Origin: a virus
DNA length: 64,000 nucleotides
Virus record (IMG/VR): IMGVR_UViG_3300010371_000028
Coordinates: 1 to 64,000 of that record
Strand: one strand, 5' to 3'
Below the pieces are notes generated by a model. That model was not told where the DNA came from and did not search any database. It saw only the letters and a list, made by a program, of their open reading frames with translations. Of the stretch, positions 1 to 7,901 are shown in pieces. Position 1 is the stretch's first letter; each line of letters opens with the position of its first letter. The translations under genes were made by a program, and so were the position numbers.

Positions 1-110
1 CAGCCGGTCGGGTCGCGCCAGATCAGGTGCCGCATCGGGTTGTCGGTGCCGCTGTTGTGGCGCAGCGGGCACGGAGCGAGCTGGGAGATGTGCGGGACCG
101 GACGCGGCAT
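1..110 (-). CDS. Partial hypothetical protein (N-terminus only)
   Basis: The reading frame starts at ATG 110-108 and runs off the left edge, so only about 36 N-terminal residues are visible. The start shares a base with the stop of the gene before it (TGATG), the coupling used throughout this operon, and that is the main reason to believe it. The visible part has one Cys and several His and Arg residues but no family I recognise. Confidence 0.45.
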   Translation of the reverse strand, partial: MPRPVPHISQLAPCPLRHNSGTDNPMRHLIWRDPTG

Positions 111-316
111 CACGACACCGCCCATGCGGCTGCGGCAACCAGCCCGGCCGCTACGCCCACGACCGCGAGCAGCCACAGCGCGCCGAGGACGACGGGCAGC
201 CGAAGCCGGAGACGCTCCGGGTCCGCGTACCCGACTCCGCTACGGTCGGCGAACGTCGGCGGGAGCGGCGCGAGCTGACGCGTGCACAGGTCGCAGTAGT
301 GCCGGGGGAGTGTCAC
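110..316 (-). CDS. Small CxxC and transmembrane protein
   Basis: A 68-residue protein starting at a GTG that overlaps the preceding stop (GTGA). The N-terminus has a CxxC pair (C8, C11), a possible half zinc site. Residues about 43-66 form one hydrophobic helix, so it is probably a single-pass inner-membrane protein with a short soluble N-terminal part. The ORF stays open further upstream but that extension lies wholly inside the SLOG gene. Function unknown; last complete gene of the early operon in the window. Confidence 0.6.
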   Translation of the reverse strand: MTLPRHYCDLCTRQLAPLPPTFADRSGVGYADPERLRLRLPVVLGALWLLAVVGVAAGLVAAAAWAVS

Positions 317-816
317 GCGCCACCGCCGGTCTCGTACGTCCTCACGGGGATCCCGGCGGCCTCGGCACGCCGCATGCAGTCTCGGGTTCCGGTGGACACC
401 CCGAGCGGGAACGCCAGCGCCAACTCCGCCCCGGCGTCGACCATCTGCTGGTTGCGGTAGTTGCCCGCGGCCGGGCAGAAGTCCGTGCCGTCCTGCCGCT
501 TCCGACGGTGGCCCGGGCGGCACGTCTTGCGGCACGGGCCCTTCCAGTTCGCGGGCCAGCATTCGCGGGTCATCCCGAACGTCGGCGCGAGTTCATGGGC
601 GAGGCCGTCCGCGCCGTCGGCGCCGCCGTGGACGATCACGACCGGGCGAGGCGAGAACATCGCCTGCGCGTAGGCGAGCCCGTCGGACACCAAGGCCGCG
701 TCGGTCAGGTTCCTGCTGCCCGTCACAAGGACGCGGGCTGGCTTCAGGCCGAGCAGTACGCCGTACTTGGCGAAGAACGCGTCGTCGTACCGCTGCTGCT
801 GCCAGTAGTCGCTCAC
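313..816 (-). CDS. SLOG-domain protein (DUF2493/YspA-like)
   Basis: A 167-residue protein. After a short N-terminal tail comes a Rossmann-like start (ARVLVTGSRNLTD) followed by VIVHGGADGADGLAHE, the nucleotide-binding Gly-rich loop and downstream helix typical of the DUF2493/YspA branch of the SLOG superfamily. A late ALAFPLGVSTGTRDCMRRA segment matches the usual 'GxGTxd' region. SLOG proteins bind nucleotides or NAD-derived ligands; in phages the role is usually unknown. I chose the GTG at 816 over an upstream ATG because it overlaps the stop of the Xre gene (GTGA) and the family starts there. A short Cys-rich insert sits between the two conserved blocks. Confidence 0.75.
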   Translation of the reverse strand: MSDYWQQQRYDDAFFAKYGVLLGLKPARVLVTGSRNLTDAALVSDGLAYAQAMFSPRPVVIVHGGADGADGLAHELAPTFGMTRECWPANWKGPCRKTCRPGHRRKRQDGTDFCPAAGNYRNQQMVDAGAELALAFPLGVSTGTRDCMRRAEAAGIPVRTYETGGGA

Positions 817-1271
817 CGGTCGGCCGCCGCATCCCGCTTCATCGCCGCAATCCCGGCCGCAGCGCAGTCGTCCCAGCCGCGCCGGTACTCGGCCACGGCA
901 TCCGAGGGGCCACCCGTCAGCCAGTCCAGCGACAGGCCCAGCCATGCGAGCAGCGCCAGCAGTGCGGGCGAATCCGGCGTACGTTCGCCCTTCTCGAAAC
1001 CGGTGATGGTCGTGAACGGAACCCCGATCTCGACGGCGGCAGTCCGCAGGGACAGCCCGCGAGCCGACCGCCGCTCGCGGACGAACCCGCGCAGCTCGGT
1101 CATCCGCTCGTCCACGAGGGCTGCGGGCGTGGTTGTCGGGCGCGCCGCTGGCCGACCGGGCCGCTGCTGCCCGAGCGCCGCGTTCGCCTTGTCGAGCTGG
1201 TGCTGCAGGTCCTGGTTCGCGGCGACCAGACGGTCATGCGCGTCGAGGCGGTCAGCGGATTCCTGGGTCAC
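813..1271 (-). CDS. Xre-family HTH protein with coiled-coil N-terminus
   Basis: A 152-residue protein with three parts. Residues 1-35 are a short heptad-like helix; about 60-115 are a Cro/CI-type helix-turn-helix (LRTAAVEIGVPFTTITGFEKGERTPD, shown here in part); the C-terminus ends in RRGWDDCAAAGIAAMKRD. The same C-terminal tail occurs in the Xre gene at 1607-1924, so the two are related. Probably a sequence-specific regulator in the cytoplasm; the target is unknown. Its stop overlaps the SLOG gene start (GTGA) and its start overlaps the 59-residue gene upstream (ATGA). Confidence 0.75.
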   Translation of the reverse strand: MTQESADRLDAHDRLVAANQDLQHQLDKANAALGQQRPGRPAARPTTTPAALVDERMTELRGFVRERRSARGLSLRTAAVEIGVPFTTITGFEKGERTPDSPALLALLAWLGLSLDWLTGGPSDAVAEYRRGWDDCAAAGIAAMKRDAAADR

Positions 1272-1447
1272 GGTGCTTCCATTCGTCGGGCGGGAAGGTT
1301 GCGGGTAGGCGCGCCGGCCAGGACGAGCGACCAGATCCGGTCACCGTCCGCCGGGTCGACCACGGCGTACAGCTCGACGGCGGCAACCTCGAGGGCGGCG
1401 AGCACGTCGGGAAACTCGGCGGCGAGAACGGCGTCGTTGTCAGACAT
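1268..1447 (-). CDS. Hypothetical small acidic protein
   Basis: A 59-residue protein beginning MSDNDAVLAAEFPD. It is Ala/Val-rich and acidic in its first half, with no recognisable domain. The internal ATG at 1447 is chosen because it overlaps the upstream gene's end by 8 bp and the longer ORF is Pro/Thr-rich out-of-frame sequence. Its stop overlaps the next gene (ATGA). Confidence 0.5.
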   Translation of the reverse strand: MSDNDAVLAAEFPDVLAALEVAAVELYAVVDPADGDRIWSLVLAGAPTRNLPARRMEAP

Positions 1448-1610
1448 GGATCTCTCCCAGTTCGCCGTCGCGCTGGACCTCAACCGCCATACAGCGGGTG
1501 CAGGAGCGCTGGTGGACGGCTTCGTCGAACCCGTATAAGGCCCAGTCGGACCAGCGCGTCCAGGCGTGCGTGGACAGGCGGCAGCGGGCACGCTTCAGGC
1601 GGCGGATCAC
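1440..1610 (-). CDS. Small Cys/Trp-rich hypothetical protein
   Basis: A 56-residue basic protein from a GTG at 1610 that overlaps the upstream stop (GTGA). It has two Trp residues in TRWSDWALYGFDE and a CTRC pair (CxxC). It could bind one metal ion with the upstream Cys or His residues, but only one clear pair is present. No function can be assigned. Confidence 0.5.
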   Translation of the reverse strand: MIRRLKRARCRLSTHAWTRWSDWALYGFDEAVHQRSCTRCMAVEVQRDGELGEIHV

Positions 1611-1924
1611 GCGGCACCCCGCTTCACCGCAGCGACGGCAGCCGCAGCACAGTCGTCCCAACCACGGGCGTACACCTGCGCCGGGCTTGCATCACTGAGT
1701 TCGCCGAGCCGCAGATCCACGCCGAGTGCCGCAGCCCACTGCCGCACAGTCGGGAAGTCGGGCGTGTTGACCCCGGACTCCCACGACGAAAGCGCGCGCT
1801 GTTTCGCGCCGATCAGGCCAGCGACCTCCGCCTGCGACAGGTTCGCTTTGACCCGCAGGGCGCGCAGGTCCGCGATGACCGGGTCGACCGGGCGCGGGAC
1901 GAGGCGTACACGCTGGGCGCTCAC
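1607..1924 (-). CDS. Xre-family HTH protein
   Basis: A 105-residue protein. Residues about 18-62 form a classic Cro/CI helix-turn-helix (LRVKANLSQAEVAGLIGAKQ, then ALSSWESG). The C-terminal tail ARGWDDCAAAAVAAVKRGAA closely resembles the tail of the Xre protein at 813-1271. It starts at GTG 1924, overlapping the upstream stop (GTGA); the longer open frame upstream is a high-GC shadow of the membrane-protein gene. Likely a small transcriptional regulator of unknown target. Confidence 0.75.
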   Translation of the reverse strand: MSAQRVRLVPRPVDPVIADLRALRVKANLSQAEVAGLIGAKQRALSSWESGVNTPDFPTVRQWAAALGVDLRLGELSDASPAQVYARGWDDCAAAAVAAVKRGAA

Positions 1925-2127
1925 GGCGTCCTCCGCTTCCGGCGCCACCAGCGCACCCCGGCGACCACGCACGCGACCGCATACAGGACCGCGAGGCCCG
2001 CCAGGATCGTCGGCACCGGCACGCCCTCGAACTCGAGGACCAGCAGAACCAGCGCCGCGAGCGCGATGCCGGCGTCCTCGAGCGCACGGCGGCCACGTGA
2101 GGGCCGTCGCGTCGAAGTGCCCGTCAT
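1921..2127 (-). CDS. Small two-helix membrane protein
   Basis: A 68-residue protein with an Arg-rich N-terminus, two hydrophobic segments (about 18-35 and 38-57) and a basic tail WWRRKRRTP. The topology suggests a hairpin in the inner membrane. Start ATG 2127 overlaps the upstream stop (ATGA). Actinophages often encode such small membrane proteins; the role is unknown. Confidence 0.6.
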   Translation of the reverse strand: MTGTSTRRPSRGRRALEDAGIALAALVLLVLEFEGVPVPTILAGLAVLYAVACVVAGVRWWRRKRRTP

Positions 2128-2978
2128 CGGCCACCGCCCGGCAGGATCCCGGCCCGACACGCCAGCAGAACGGCGTGGGGAAGCGTCCTTGCGCCCAAGA
2201 CCGCCATCGCCTCGCGCAGCGCCTCCCGCACCGCACCCGGCCCGATCCGCAACCGCGTCGCCACCGCATCCGAATCCAGGCCCAGAGCCACCATCCGCAG
2301 CGCCTGCTCCTGCACAGACGACAGCGGAGACTCAGGCGCTGGCTCCGAGGCCGACGCGTCAGCCACAACGACGGGACGCGGAGCCGCACCGCGCGCCGGC
2401 GACAGATCCGGCGCCATGAACCCGGCATCCACCGCCCGCCGAACCAACTGGGCCCGGTTCGCCGCATCCAGCAGACGGAAAAGCACCGACAACCGCTCCT
2501 TGACCACCCGCACCGGCTCGCCCAGCCACACCGCGATCCGCGCCAGCGGCAGGCCCTGCGCAACCAGCGGCGGCAACACCAGCAGATGCGCGCCCGGCAG
2601 CGTAGGCCTCAGTCCCGGCGGCAACGACCGCGGGACGAACGCGCCGCGCCGGTAGCACTCCCCGACCATCCCGGCCCGGTCAGGCGTCCCAAGGATCTTC
2701 GCGGCCGACTCCACGTACGTGGCGACCGTGTTCGGGCGCAGGGCGAGACGCCGCGCGATCTCGTGGTTCGGCAGGCCATCGGCAACAAGATCCAGCACCG
2801 TGACGTGATGCGGATCGAGACGCGACTCGGGCGCAACGGAAATCCGCACCGTCAGGCCGGGAGCGGAATGCCCCGTCCCGGCCCTGGCGAGCCCCTCTGG
2901 CGGCCTGGCGGCTCCTCGCGGTCCCCCAGTGCCACCCCGGGTGCTCTCAGCGAGGCTCAGGGCGGCCGCCGCGGCCAT
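2124..2978 (-). CDS. Protein with three LuxR-type HTH domains
   Basis: A 284-residue protein. After a low-complexity N-terminus come three LuxR/GerE-like helix-turn-helix modules: one starting at LDPHHVTVLDLVADGLPNHE with VATYVESAAKILG, one around VAQGLPLARIAVWLGEP, and one starting SSVQEQALRMVALGLDSDAV. Single LuxR HTH domains bind DNA as dimers; three in one chain, with no receiver or sensor domain, suggest a monomer contacting an extended site, or that one or two copies have diverged. The ATG at 2978 shares its A with the whiB stop (TGATG), so the two regulators are co-translated. Confidence 0.7.
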   Translation of the reverse strand: MAAAAALSLAESTRGGTGGPRGAARPPEGLARAGTGHSAPGLTVRISVAPESRLDPHHVTVLDLVADGLPNHEIARRLALRPNTVATYVESAAKILGTPDRAGMVGECYRRGAFVPRSLPPGLRPTLPGAHLLVLPPLVAQGLPLARIAVWLGEPVRVVKERLSVLFRLLDAANRAQLVRRAVDAGFMAPDLSPARGAAPRPVVVADASASEPAPESPLSSVQEQALRMVALGLDSDAVATRLRIGPGAVREALREAMAVLGARTLPHAVLLACRAGILPGGGR

Positions 2979-3352
2979 CACGACATCCTCGAGCGGGCGC
3001 GAGCCTCGCGGCGCTTGAACGCGCGCCTCTCGTCCTCCGACATCCCGCCCCAGACGCCCTCGCCCATGCCCGACTCCAGCGCCCAGGCGAGGCAAGCCTC
3101 GATCGCCGGACAGCGGCGGCACACGGCCCTCGCGTCCTCGATCTGCAGCAGCGCCGGCCCTGTGTTCCCGATCGGAAAGAACAACTCAGGGTCCTCATGC
3201 ACGCACTCGGCGTCGTGCCGCCAGTCCTCGGCCGACGTCCGCGACACCGCGAACGGCGCCCTCGCCACGTTCGGCGTGCCCGACTTCCGCTGCGGCACCG
3301 TCGCCGGGAGCGACCCCAAGCCCGTACTGCGATGCGTCTTGCTCATCTCCAT
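2978..3352 (-). CDS. WhiB-family transcriptional regulator
   Basis: A 124-residue Wbl protein. The four iron-sulfur cysteines are C50, C78, C81 and C87 (C-x27-C-x2-C-x5-C), followed by the family turn GVWGG at about 99-103 and a basic C-terminal tail. Family members carry a [4Fe-4S] cluster and act with the main sigma factor; phage Wbl proteins can rewire host transcription (as shown for mycobacteriophage TM4 WhiB). The start is well supported by AAGGAG just upstream of ATG 3352. First gene after a gap of about 130 bp, so it may begin its own transcript. Confidence 0.92.
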   Translation of the reverse strand: MEMSKTHRSTGLGSLPATVPQRKSGTPNVARAPFAVSRTSAEDWRHDAECVHEDPELFFPIGNTGPALLQIEDARAVCRRCPAIEACLAWALESGMGEGVWGGMSEDERRAFKRREARARSRMS

Positions 3353-3485
3353 GTCTCCTTGATGGTTATCAACAGGCTGTAGATTTGTTGTGGATTAGTG
3401 CAGGTCAAGCGCTTCTGACTTTGGACTCAGTTGGGATTCGCTCCGGTCCGAACGCCAGCTAAGCGCTCGCTCAGGTCCGCCGCGA
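3353..3485 (-). promoter_or_regulatory. AT-richer leader upstream of whiB
   Basis: This 133 bp gap is clearly less GC-rich than its surroundings and separates the methyltransferase gene from whiB. On the minus strand it holds a TTGACC hexamer and an AAGCGCTT palindrome upstream, and the whiB ribosome site AAGGAG at its end. I could not find a well-spaced -10 box, so a promoter here is only likely. Confidence 0.35.
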
Positions 3486-5174
3486 TTACCCGTCGACCCC
3501 GAACAGCGACGGCTGCAACGGCTTCGACAGCCGCGCCACGCACAGGTCCGCGTACGGCTCCTCGCGCTCGATCCCGATCGCGTGGAAGCCCTCTTCGATC
3601 GCGGCCTGCAGCGTGGTGCCGGATCCGGCGAAGGGGTCGAGGACCGTCCCGCCCGGCTGCGTAACCAGCCTGACCAGCCATTTCATGAGTTCGAGCGGCT
3701 TGACCGTGCTGTGCTGCGTCCCGTCGGCGAGCTTCGGCCTCTCCGACGCAGCCGCCTTCGCCTGGTATCTGAAGACCGGGAAGAACCTCGACGCCGAGCC
3801 ACTGTCCGCGCCGCGCGCCGGCACGCAATCGCGGTCACCCTCGAACTCGCCGTACGCCGCACCGAACTTCGGCGACGAACGCCGGGCTGGGTTCGCGCCC
3901 GACGTGCGCACGCCCGACTGCGCGTCGAGTTCCGCCACCGGGCAGCCGACCGCGCACGCCTCGGCGCACTGCTCGGAGTGGCTGAGCACGATGTTCGTCG
4001 GCCACCGGCCGAGATCGCTGGAGTGCCCGGCGGTCTGCTTGAAGTCCAGCTGACGGTCACGGTTTCCCGCATGGCCCCGGTCGCCTGATGCGTTGCGGGC
4101 GTAATCGGCGTCGCGAACCTCAGTGCGGCACGCGCCCACGTTGATCGCGCCGGTGCCCCATTCGAGGACGTTCGCGACGGTCGTGTTGAACCCGGTGGAC
4201 TTCCGGGCGACGATCACTGGCTCGTGGCTGGGTTTGAGCTGCGTGTTCCAGCCCTCCCACTGCTTCGCGAGGTCGGAAGCGGCAATCGTGACCGGGATCA
4301 TCCGGTCGGCGTCGCGGCCCTTCGCGCCCGCCAGATAGACACTTGCCGAGCCCTGATCGAGGCCAGAATCCCGGTGCCCGACGACTTCGCGACGACTCCA
4401 GTCCTCGCCGAACTCACCCTTGCGGCCGTTGAGTTTTTCGACGAGCGGCAGGATCTCGGCATCGTTGAAGCCGAGCGCGCCGCGGATCGTGGCCCACTGC
4501 TCAAGGCTGGGGACAATCGCGGCAACGCCCTGGGTGGTCCAGAGGTTCGCCATGTTGCCGCGGAACCCGAACAGAGCCTCGATCTGCTTGTTCGTCCAGC
4601 CGGCCTGGTCCCTGGCCGAGGCAAGCCACGCGGTGACCTGAAGGATCCCGGGTCGGTCATCGCGCCGCTTGTCGATCGCCTTCGCGATGTCCACGCCCTT
4701 GGGGAAGCCCTGGCCGTAGATCCAGTTGATGCCGTCGCGGATCTCGAAGCCGGCTAGCCGGATCGACATGGTCATCAGATCGGCCGTGCGGGGCGCGGCG
4801 AACGCCAGCAGGTGCCCGCCGGGCTTCAGGACGCGCAGGCACTCGTCCCATGCGGCAGGCGGCGGCACGAACTTGTCCCAGTCGGCGCCCATGAATCCGC
4901 CGTTCCCGGCCGGGGTGTATGCGCGGTCACCGGCCAGCCAGTGGGTGAGCGCGTCGGTCACCTTGGGCGCCGGGAGGTCCGTCAGGGCATACGGCGGGTC
5001 GCAGACCACGGCGTCGACCGAGTTGTCCGGCATCGTCCGCAGCACCTCGATGCAGTTGCCGAGGTGCAACGTCACCTGCTCGTCCTGGTAGTGCACGGTC
5101 GCCGGTTCACCTCCTTCGGTCCGGTCCGGGGTTGTGGGCGGCCTGCTCGGCTCGACGTGCAGGGCGGGGGTCAT
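3486..5174 (-). CDS. DNA methyltransferase (N4-cytosine/N6-adenine type)
   Basis: A 562-residue methyltransferase. The catalytic motif DPPY is at about 59-62 and the AdoMet-binding motif DPFAGSGTT at about 513-521 near the C-terminus, so the catalytic motif comes first (beta-type order). The roughly 430 residues between hold the target-recognition part and are longer than in minimal phage enzymes. It probably methylates phage DNA against host restriction, or takes part in replication control. No restriction enzyme is next to it, so it looks like an orphan methylase. Start ATG 5174 overlaps the helicase stop (ATGA). Confidence 0.93.
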   Translation of the reverse strand: MTPALHVEPSRPPTTPDRTEGGEPATVHYQDEQVTLHLGNCIEVLRTMPDNSVDAVVCDPPYALTDLPAPKVTDALTHWLAGDRAYTPAGNGGFMGADWDKFVPPPAAWDECLRVLKPGGHLLAFAAPRTADLMTMSIRLAGFEIRDGINWIYGQGFPKGVDIAKAIDKRRDDRPGILQVTAWLASARDQAGWTNKQIEALFGFRGNMANLWTTQGVAAIVPSLEQWATIRGALGFNDAEILPLVEKLNGRKGEFGEDWSRREVVGHRDSGLDQGSASVYLAGAKGRDADRMIPVTIAASDLAKQWEGWNTQLKPSHEPVIVARKSTGFNTTVANVLEWGTGAINVGACRTEVRDADYARNASGDRGHAGNRDRQLDFKQTAGHSSDLGRWPTNIVLSHSEQCAEACAVGCPVAELDAQSGVRTSGANPARRSSPKFGAAYGEFEGDRDCVPARGADSGSASRFFPVFRYQAKAAASERPKLADGTQHSTVKPLELMKWLVRLVTQPGGTVLDPFAGSGTTLQAAIEEGFHAIGIEREEPYADLCVARLSKPLQPSLFGVDG

Positions 5175-6502
5175 CGGGCGCCACCGCGGTAGTCATCGCC
5201 CTGCATGTCCACGAAACGGCTGAAGTGGCCCTGGAACGCGACGGTCACGGTTGCCCGCGGACCACCACGGTGCTTCGCCACGATCAGGTCGGCCTCGCCG
5301 GCACGCGGCGATTCGCGCTCGTACATGTCCTCGCGGTGAATCAGGATCCCGATGTCACAGGCCTGCTCTGCGACGCCGGTCTCGCGGATGTCGCTCATCT
5401 GCGGGGTCTTGTCGGCGCGGTTCGCGGGCCCGCGGTTGAGCTGGGCGAGCGCGATCACGGGGACGCGCAACTGCTTGGCGAGGCGCTTGAGGCCGTAGAT
5501 GATCGCGGCGGCTTCCCGCTCCCGGGACTCATACCGCTTGCCGTTGCCGGCGTCGAGCATCTGGAAGTAGTCGACCGCGATCACCTTGATCGGGTATCGC
5601 TTGACCATCTTCCGGGCGCGGGTGATGACCTTCATCAGGGTCAGGTCTTCGGAGTCGTCCACGTGGATGGCGGCGGTGGCGACGTCGCCGTAGTGCTTGC
5701 CGAACCGGGACCAGTCGTCCTCGGTCATGTGCCCGGGCCGCATGTGGTGCAGCGGGATGCGGGCTTCGGCGGAGAACAGGCGGGCGGTGATCTCGTCGTG
5801 GGTCATCTCGAGGGAGAACATCGCCGAATGGCCGCCCTGCTTGATCGACACGTGTCGCAGGACGTCCGCGCACAGGGTGGTCTTCCCGGTGCCGGCTCGG
5901 GCCCCGATGATGACCAACTGGCCGGGCTTGAGTCCGCCGGTCAGCTCGTCGAGGTCCGCGAATCCGGTCATGACGCCCGGCTCGCTTTCCGTCTCGAGAC
6001 GGTCGGCGACGCGCATGGCGGAGTCCGCCTGGCTGGATTCCTCGACCTCGCGCCGCGCCGTGACCGAGAACGCCTCGTCGTGCGCGCGGGCGACGATCTC
6101 CTCGATGTCGTCGCCGTCGGTCTCGAAGCCCATCTGCTCGATGCGACGGCCGACCTCGACGAGCCGCCGCAGCACGGCCTTCTCGCGCACGAGTTCGGCG
6201 TAGTGGCCGGTGTTGGCGGCGGTGGGGATCGCGTCCATGCAGTCGTGCAGGAAGATCGGGCCGCCGACGCGGGTCAGTTCCCCGCGGTCCTCGAGCCACT
6301 TCGCCACGGTGACCACGTCGGCCGGGTCTCCGCGCTCGGCGAGGTCCGTGATCGCGTCGAACACGGACTGGTGGCGCGGCAGGTAGAAGTCGTCGCGGCC
6401 GATGACCTCGAGGGCGTCTTCGATGCCGTCGCGGTGCAGCAGCATCCCGCCGAGCACTGCCCGTTCCGCGTCGAGGTTCTGCGGCAGTTCCCGTCCGTTC
6501 AC
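5171..6502 (-). CDS. Replicative DNA helicase, DnaB-like
   Basis: A 443-residue hexameric helicase. The N-terminal DnaB domain (NLDAERAVLGGMLLHRDGIE) is followed by a RecA-like core with Walker A GARAGTGKTT at about 200-209, the SLEM segment, Walker B VIAVDYFQML, and the LAQLNRG and SDIRETG motifs. Slightly shorter than cellular DnaB but complete. It unwinds DNA at the phage fork. Neighbours fit: a helicase-loader-like protein overlaps its start and the initiator-like gene follows upstream. Confidence 0.95.
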   Translation of the reverse strand: MNGRELPQNLDAERAVLGGMLLHRDGIEDALEVIGRDDFYLPRHQSVFDAITDLAERGDPADVVTVAKWLEDRGELTRVGGPIFLHDCMDAIPTAANTGHYAELVREKAVLRRLVEVGRRIEQMGFETDGDDIEEIVARAHDEAFSVTARREVEESSQADSAMRVADRLETESEPGVMTGFADLDELTGGLKPGQLVIIGARAGTGKTTLCADVLRHVSIKQGGHSAMFSLEMTHDEITARLFSAEARIPLHHMRPGHMTEDDWSRFGKHYGDVATAAIHVDDSEDLTLMKVITRARKMVKRYPIKVIAVDYFQMLDAGNGKRYESREREAAAIIYGLKRLAKQLRVPVIALAQLNRGPANRADKTPQMSDIRETGVAEQACDIGILIHREDMYERESPRAGEADLIVAKHRGGPRATVTVAFQGHFSRFVDMQGDDYRGGAR

Positions 6503-6876
6503 TGGGTGCCTCCGGCCGTGATCGCGGCGACGGGGCGTGCCACCGGCAGCCCGGGCGCCTGGAACCGGCCGGCCCGCAGCGCCGCGACGTACGCGGCGCC
6601 GGAGTCGTTCCCGCCCGTGTCGGGTACCCGGTGGGCTTCGGCCACGGACTGGCGCTCCGGACCGGGCGGGTTCGCCGCCTCGACCCGCTCGCGCAGGATC
6701 GCGGGGGTGAGCCAGCGGCTGTCACCGCGCAAGTGCTCCCGGGCCGCGGGGATCGCGTCGGCGAGGGTCACGTCGTCGAGCAACTCCGCCCAAACCTCGA
6801 TCAGTTCGCGGTCGATGTTCCGGTTGTCCACGCGGGCGATGTACGTCAGCAGGGCCGAAGCCTCCGTGCGGTTCAT
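6499..6876 (-). CDS. Probable helicase loader (G39P-like)
   Basis: A 125-residue protein whose first 60 residues follow the pattern of phage helicase loaders such as G39P: an initial helix, IEVWAELLDDVTLADAIPAA, then a turn and WLTPAILRERV. The C-terminal half is Pro/Ala-rich and probably flexible, as in G39P, where that part meets the helicase. It directly precedes the DnaB-like gene and overlaps it by 4 bp. Named from pattern and position only. Confidence 0.6.
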   Translation of the reverse strand: MNRTEASALLTYIARVDNRNIDRELIEVWAELLDDVTLADAIPAAREHLRGDSRWLTPAILRERVEAANPPGPERQSVAEAHRVPDTGGNDSGAAYVAALRAGRFQAPGLPVARPVAAITAGGTQ

Positions 6877-7901
6877 GCGGTGATCTCCCTTCTGGGATTC
6901 GGGAAGATGGTGGCCAGGTCGACGCCCTCTTCGGCCGCGAACTCCTGCATGAGGTCAAGCCCGGTCTGCTTGCGCAGGGTCGCCGCCGACGGGCGTGCGG
7001 CGGTCGCGCCGCTCGTTCCCTGGGCGCGGCGCGACTGGACCCGGTCGACGAAGCTGGGGATGGCGGTGGGCGCGCTGCTCTTCTCGCTCCACTCCACGAG
7101 GCCCTGCCGGACGATGTCGTACGACACTTCCGCGAGAAGTTTCTTCAGTTCTTTTCCGACGCGTCCGATCATCTGATCGGTGGGCTTGTTCTCGATTCCT
7201 TTGCTGACGCGGAAGTCGACCCATTCGGCGATGAGGGTCTGCGAATTCCGTACTGGCTCGATTGGTGGCGCGGGCTCATCGCTTCGCGCCGCAGGCGCGC
7301 ACTCGAACAGCGCGACGGTCACGGCGGCTGGCGCCTGGGTTGGTGGCTTTGGCGCCGCGACGGGCAGGACGGTGACGGAGGCGAGCGGCGCAAGCTCCTC
7401 TTCCTCTTCCATTTCCCCTCCACTTCCACTTCCGGGGCGCGCGCGCGAGGCTTGAGGGCTCACTGCGCCCTCACTGAGGGGTGCGTGAGGATGCCCGGAG
7501 GGCTCCGTGAATTTCGGCGCGGGTGGCTTGGCGCCGGGCTTCGGACTACCGTCGTCCTCGTGGTACGGGCACCCCGGAAGGTGACTCTCGGACGGCCGGT
7601 TGATGCGCTGGTGCTTGCTGAAGTTGATGAAGTGGAGATACCAGGACCCGTTTACCTGGTAGCGGCAGAGCATTTCGACGTCGAGCATTTCCTGAATGTG
7701 CGCCTCGACGTCTTTGATGCTCACCTCGTCCATCTCGAGGGGGTAGATGTCGGCGCGGATCAGGTCGATGTCGTCCTTGACGCGCCCCTTGTCGTCGGCG
7801 TGGACGACGAGGCCTTCGAAGGTCCAACGGGCCGGAAACGACAGCTTCTTGATCGTGCGGGAGCGGAAGGCCTCCGGCTTGATCGTGCGGATGCGCGCCA
7901 T
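6873..7901 (-). CDS. Phage replication initiator (winged-helix, DnaD-like tail)
   Basis: A 342-residue protein. It opens with MARIRTIKPEAFRS, a very common start of phage replisome organisers, followed by a winged-helix domain to about residue 110 (VVHADDKGRVKDD and HFINFSKHQRINRPS are typical). A Pro/Ala/Glu-rich linker with an EEEEE run leads to a helical C-terminal domain that may recruit the loader and helicase. Start ATG 7901 shares a base with the upstream stop (TGATG); the 13-residue longer version would lie inside that gene. Origin binding is inferred. Confidence 0.8.
   Translation of the reverse strand: MARIRTIKPEAFRSRTIKKLSFPARWTFEGLVVHADDKGRVKDDIDLIRADIYPLEMDEVSIKDVEAHIQEMLDVEMLCRYQVNGSWYLHFINFSKHQRINRPSESHLPGCPYHEDDGSPKPGAKPPAPKFTEPSGHPHAPLSEGAVSPQASRARPGSGSGGEMEEEEELAPLASVTVLPVAAPKPPTQAPAAVTVALFECAPAARSDEPAPPIEPVRNSQTLIAEWVDFRVSKGIENKPTDQMIGRVGKELKKLLAEVSYDIVRQGLVEWSEKSSAPTAIPSFVDRVQSRRAQGTSGATAARPSAATLRKQTGLDLMQEFAAEEGVDLATIFPNPRREITA

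Noticed and set aside
5132-6883. Plus-strand frame over the helicase
   Set aside because: Antisense to DnaB-like helicase whose Walker motifs are clear.
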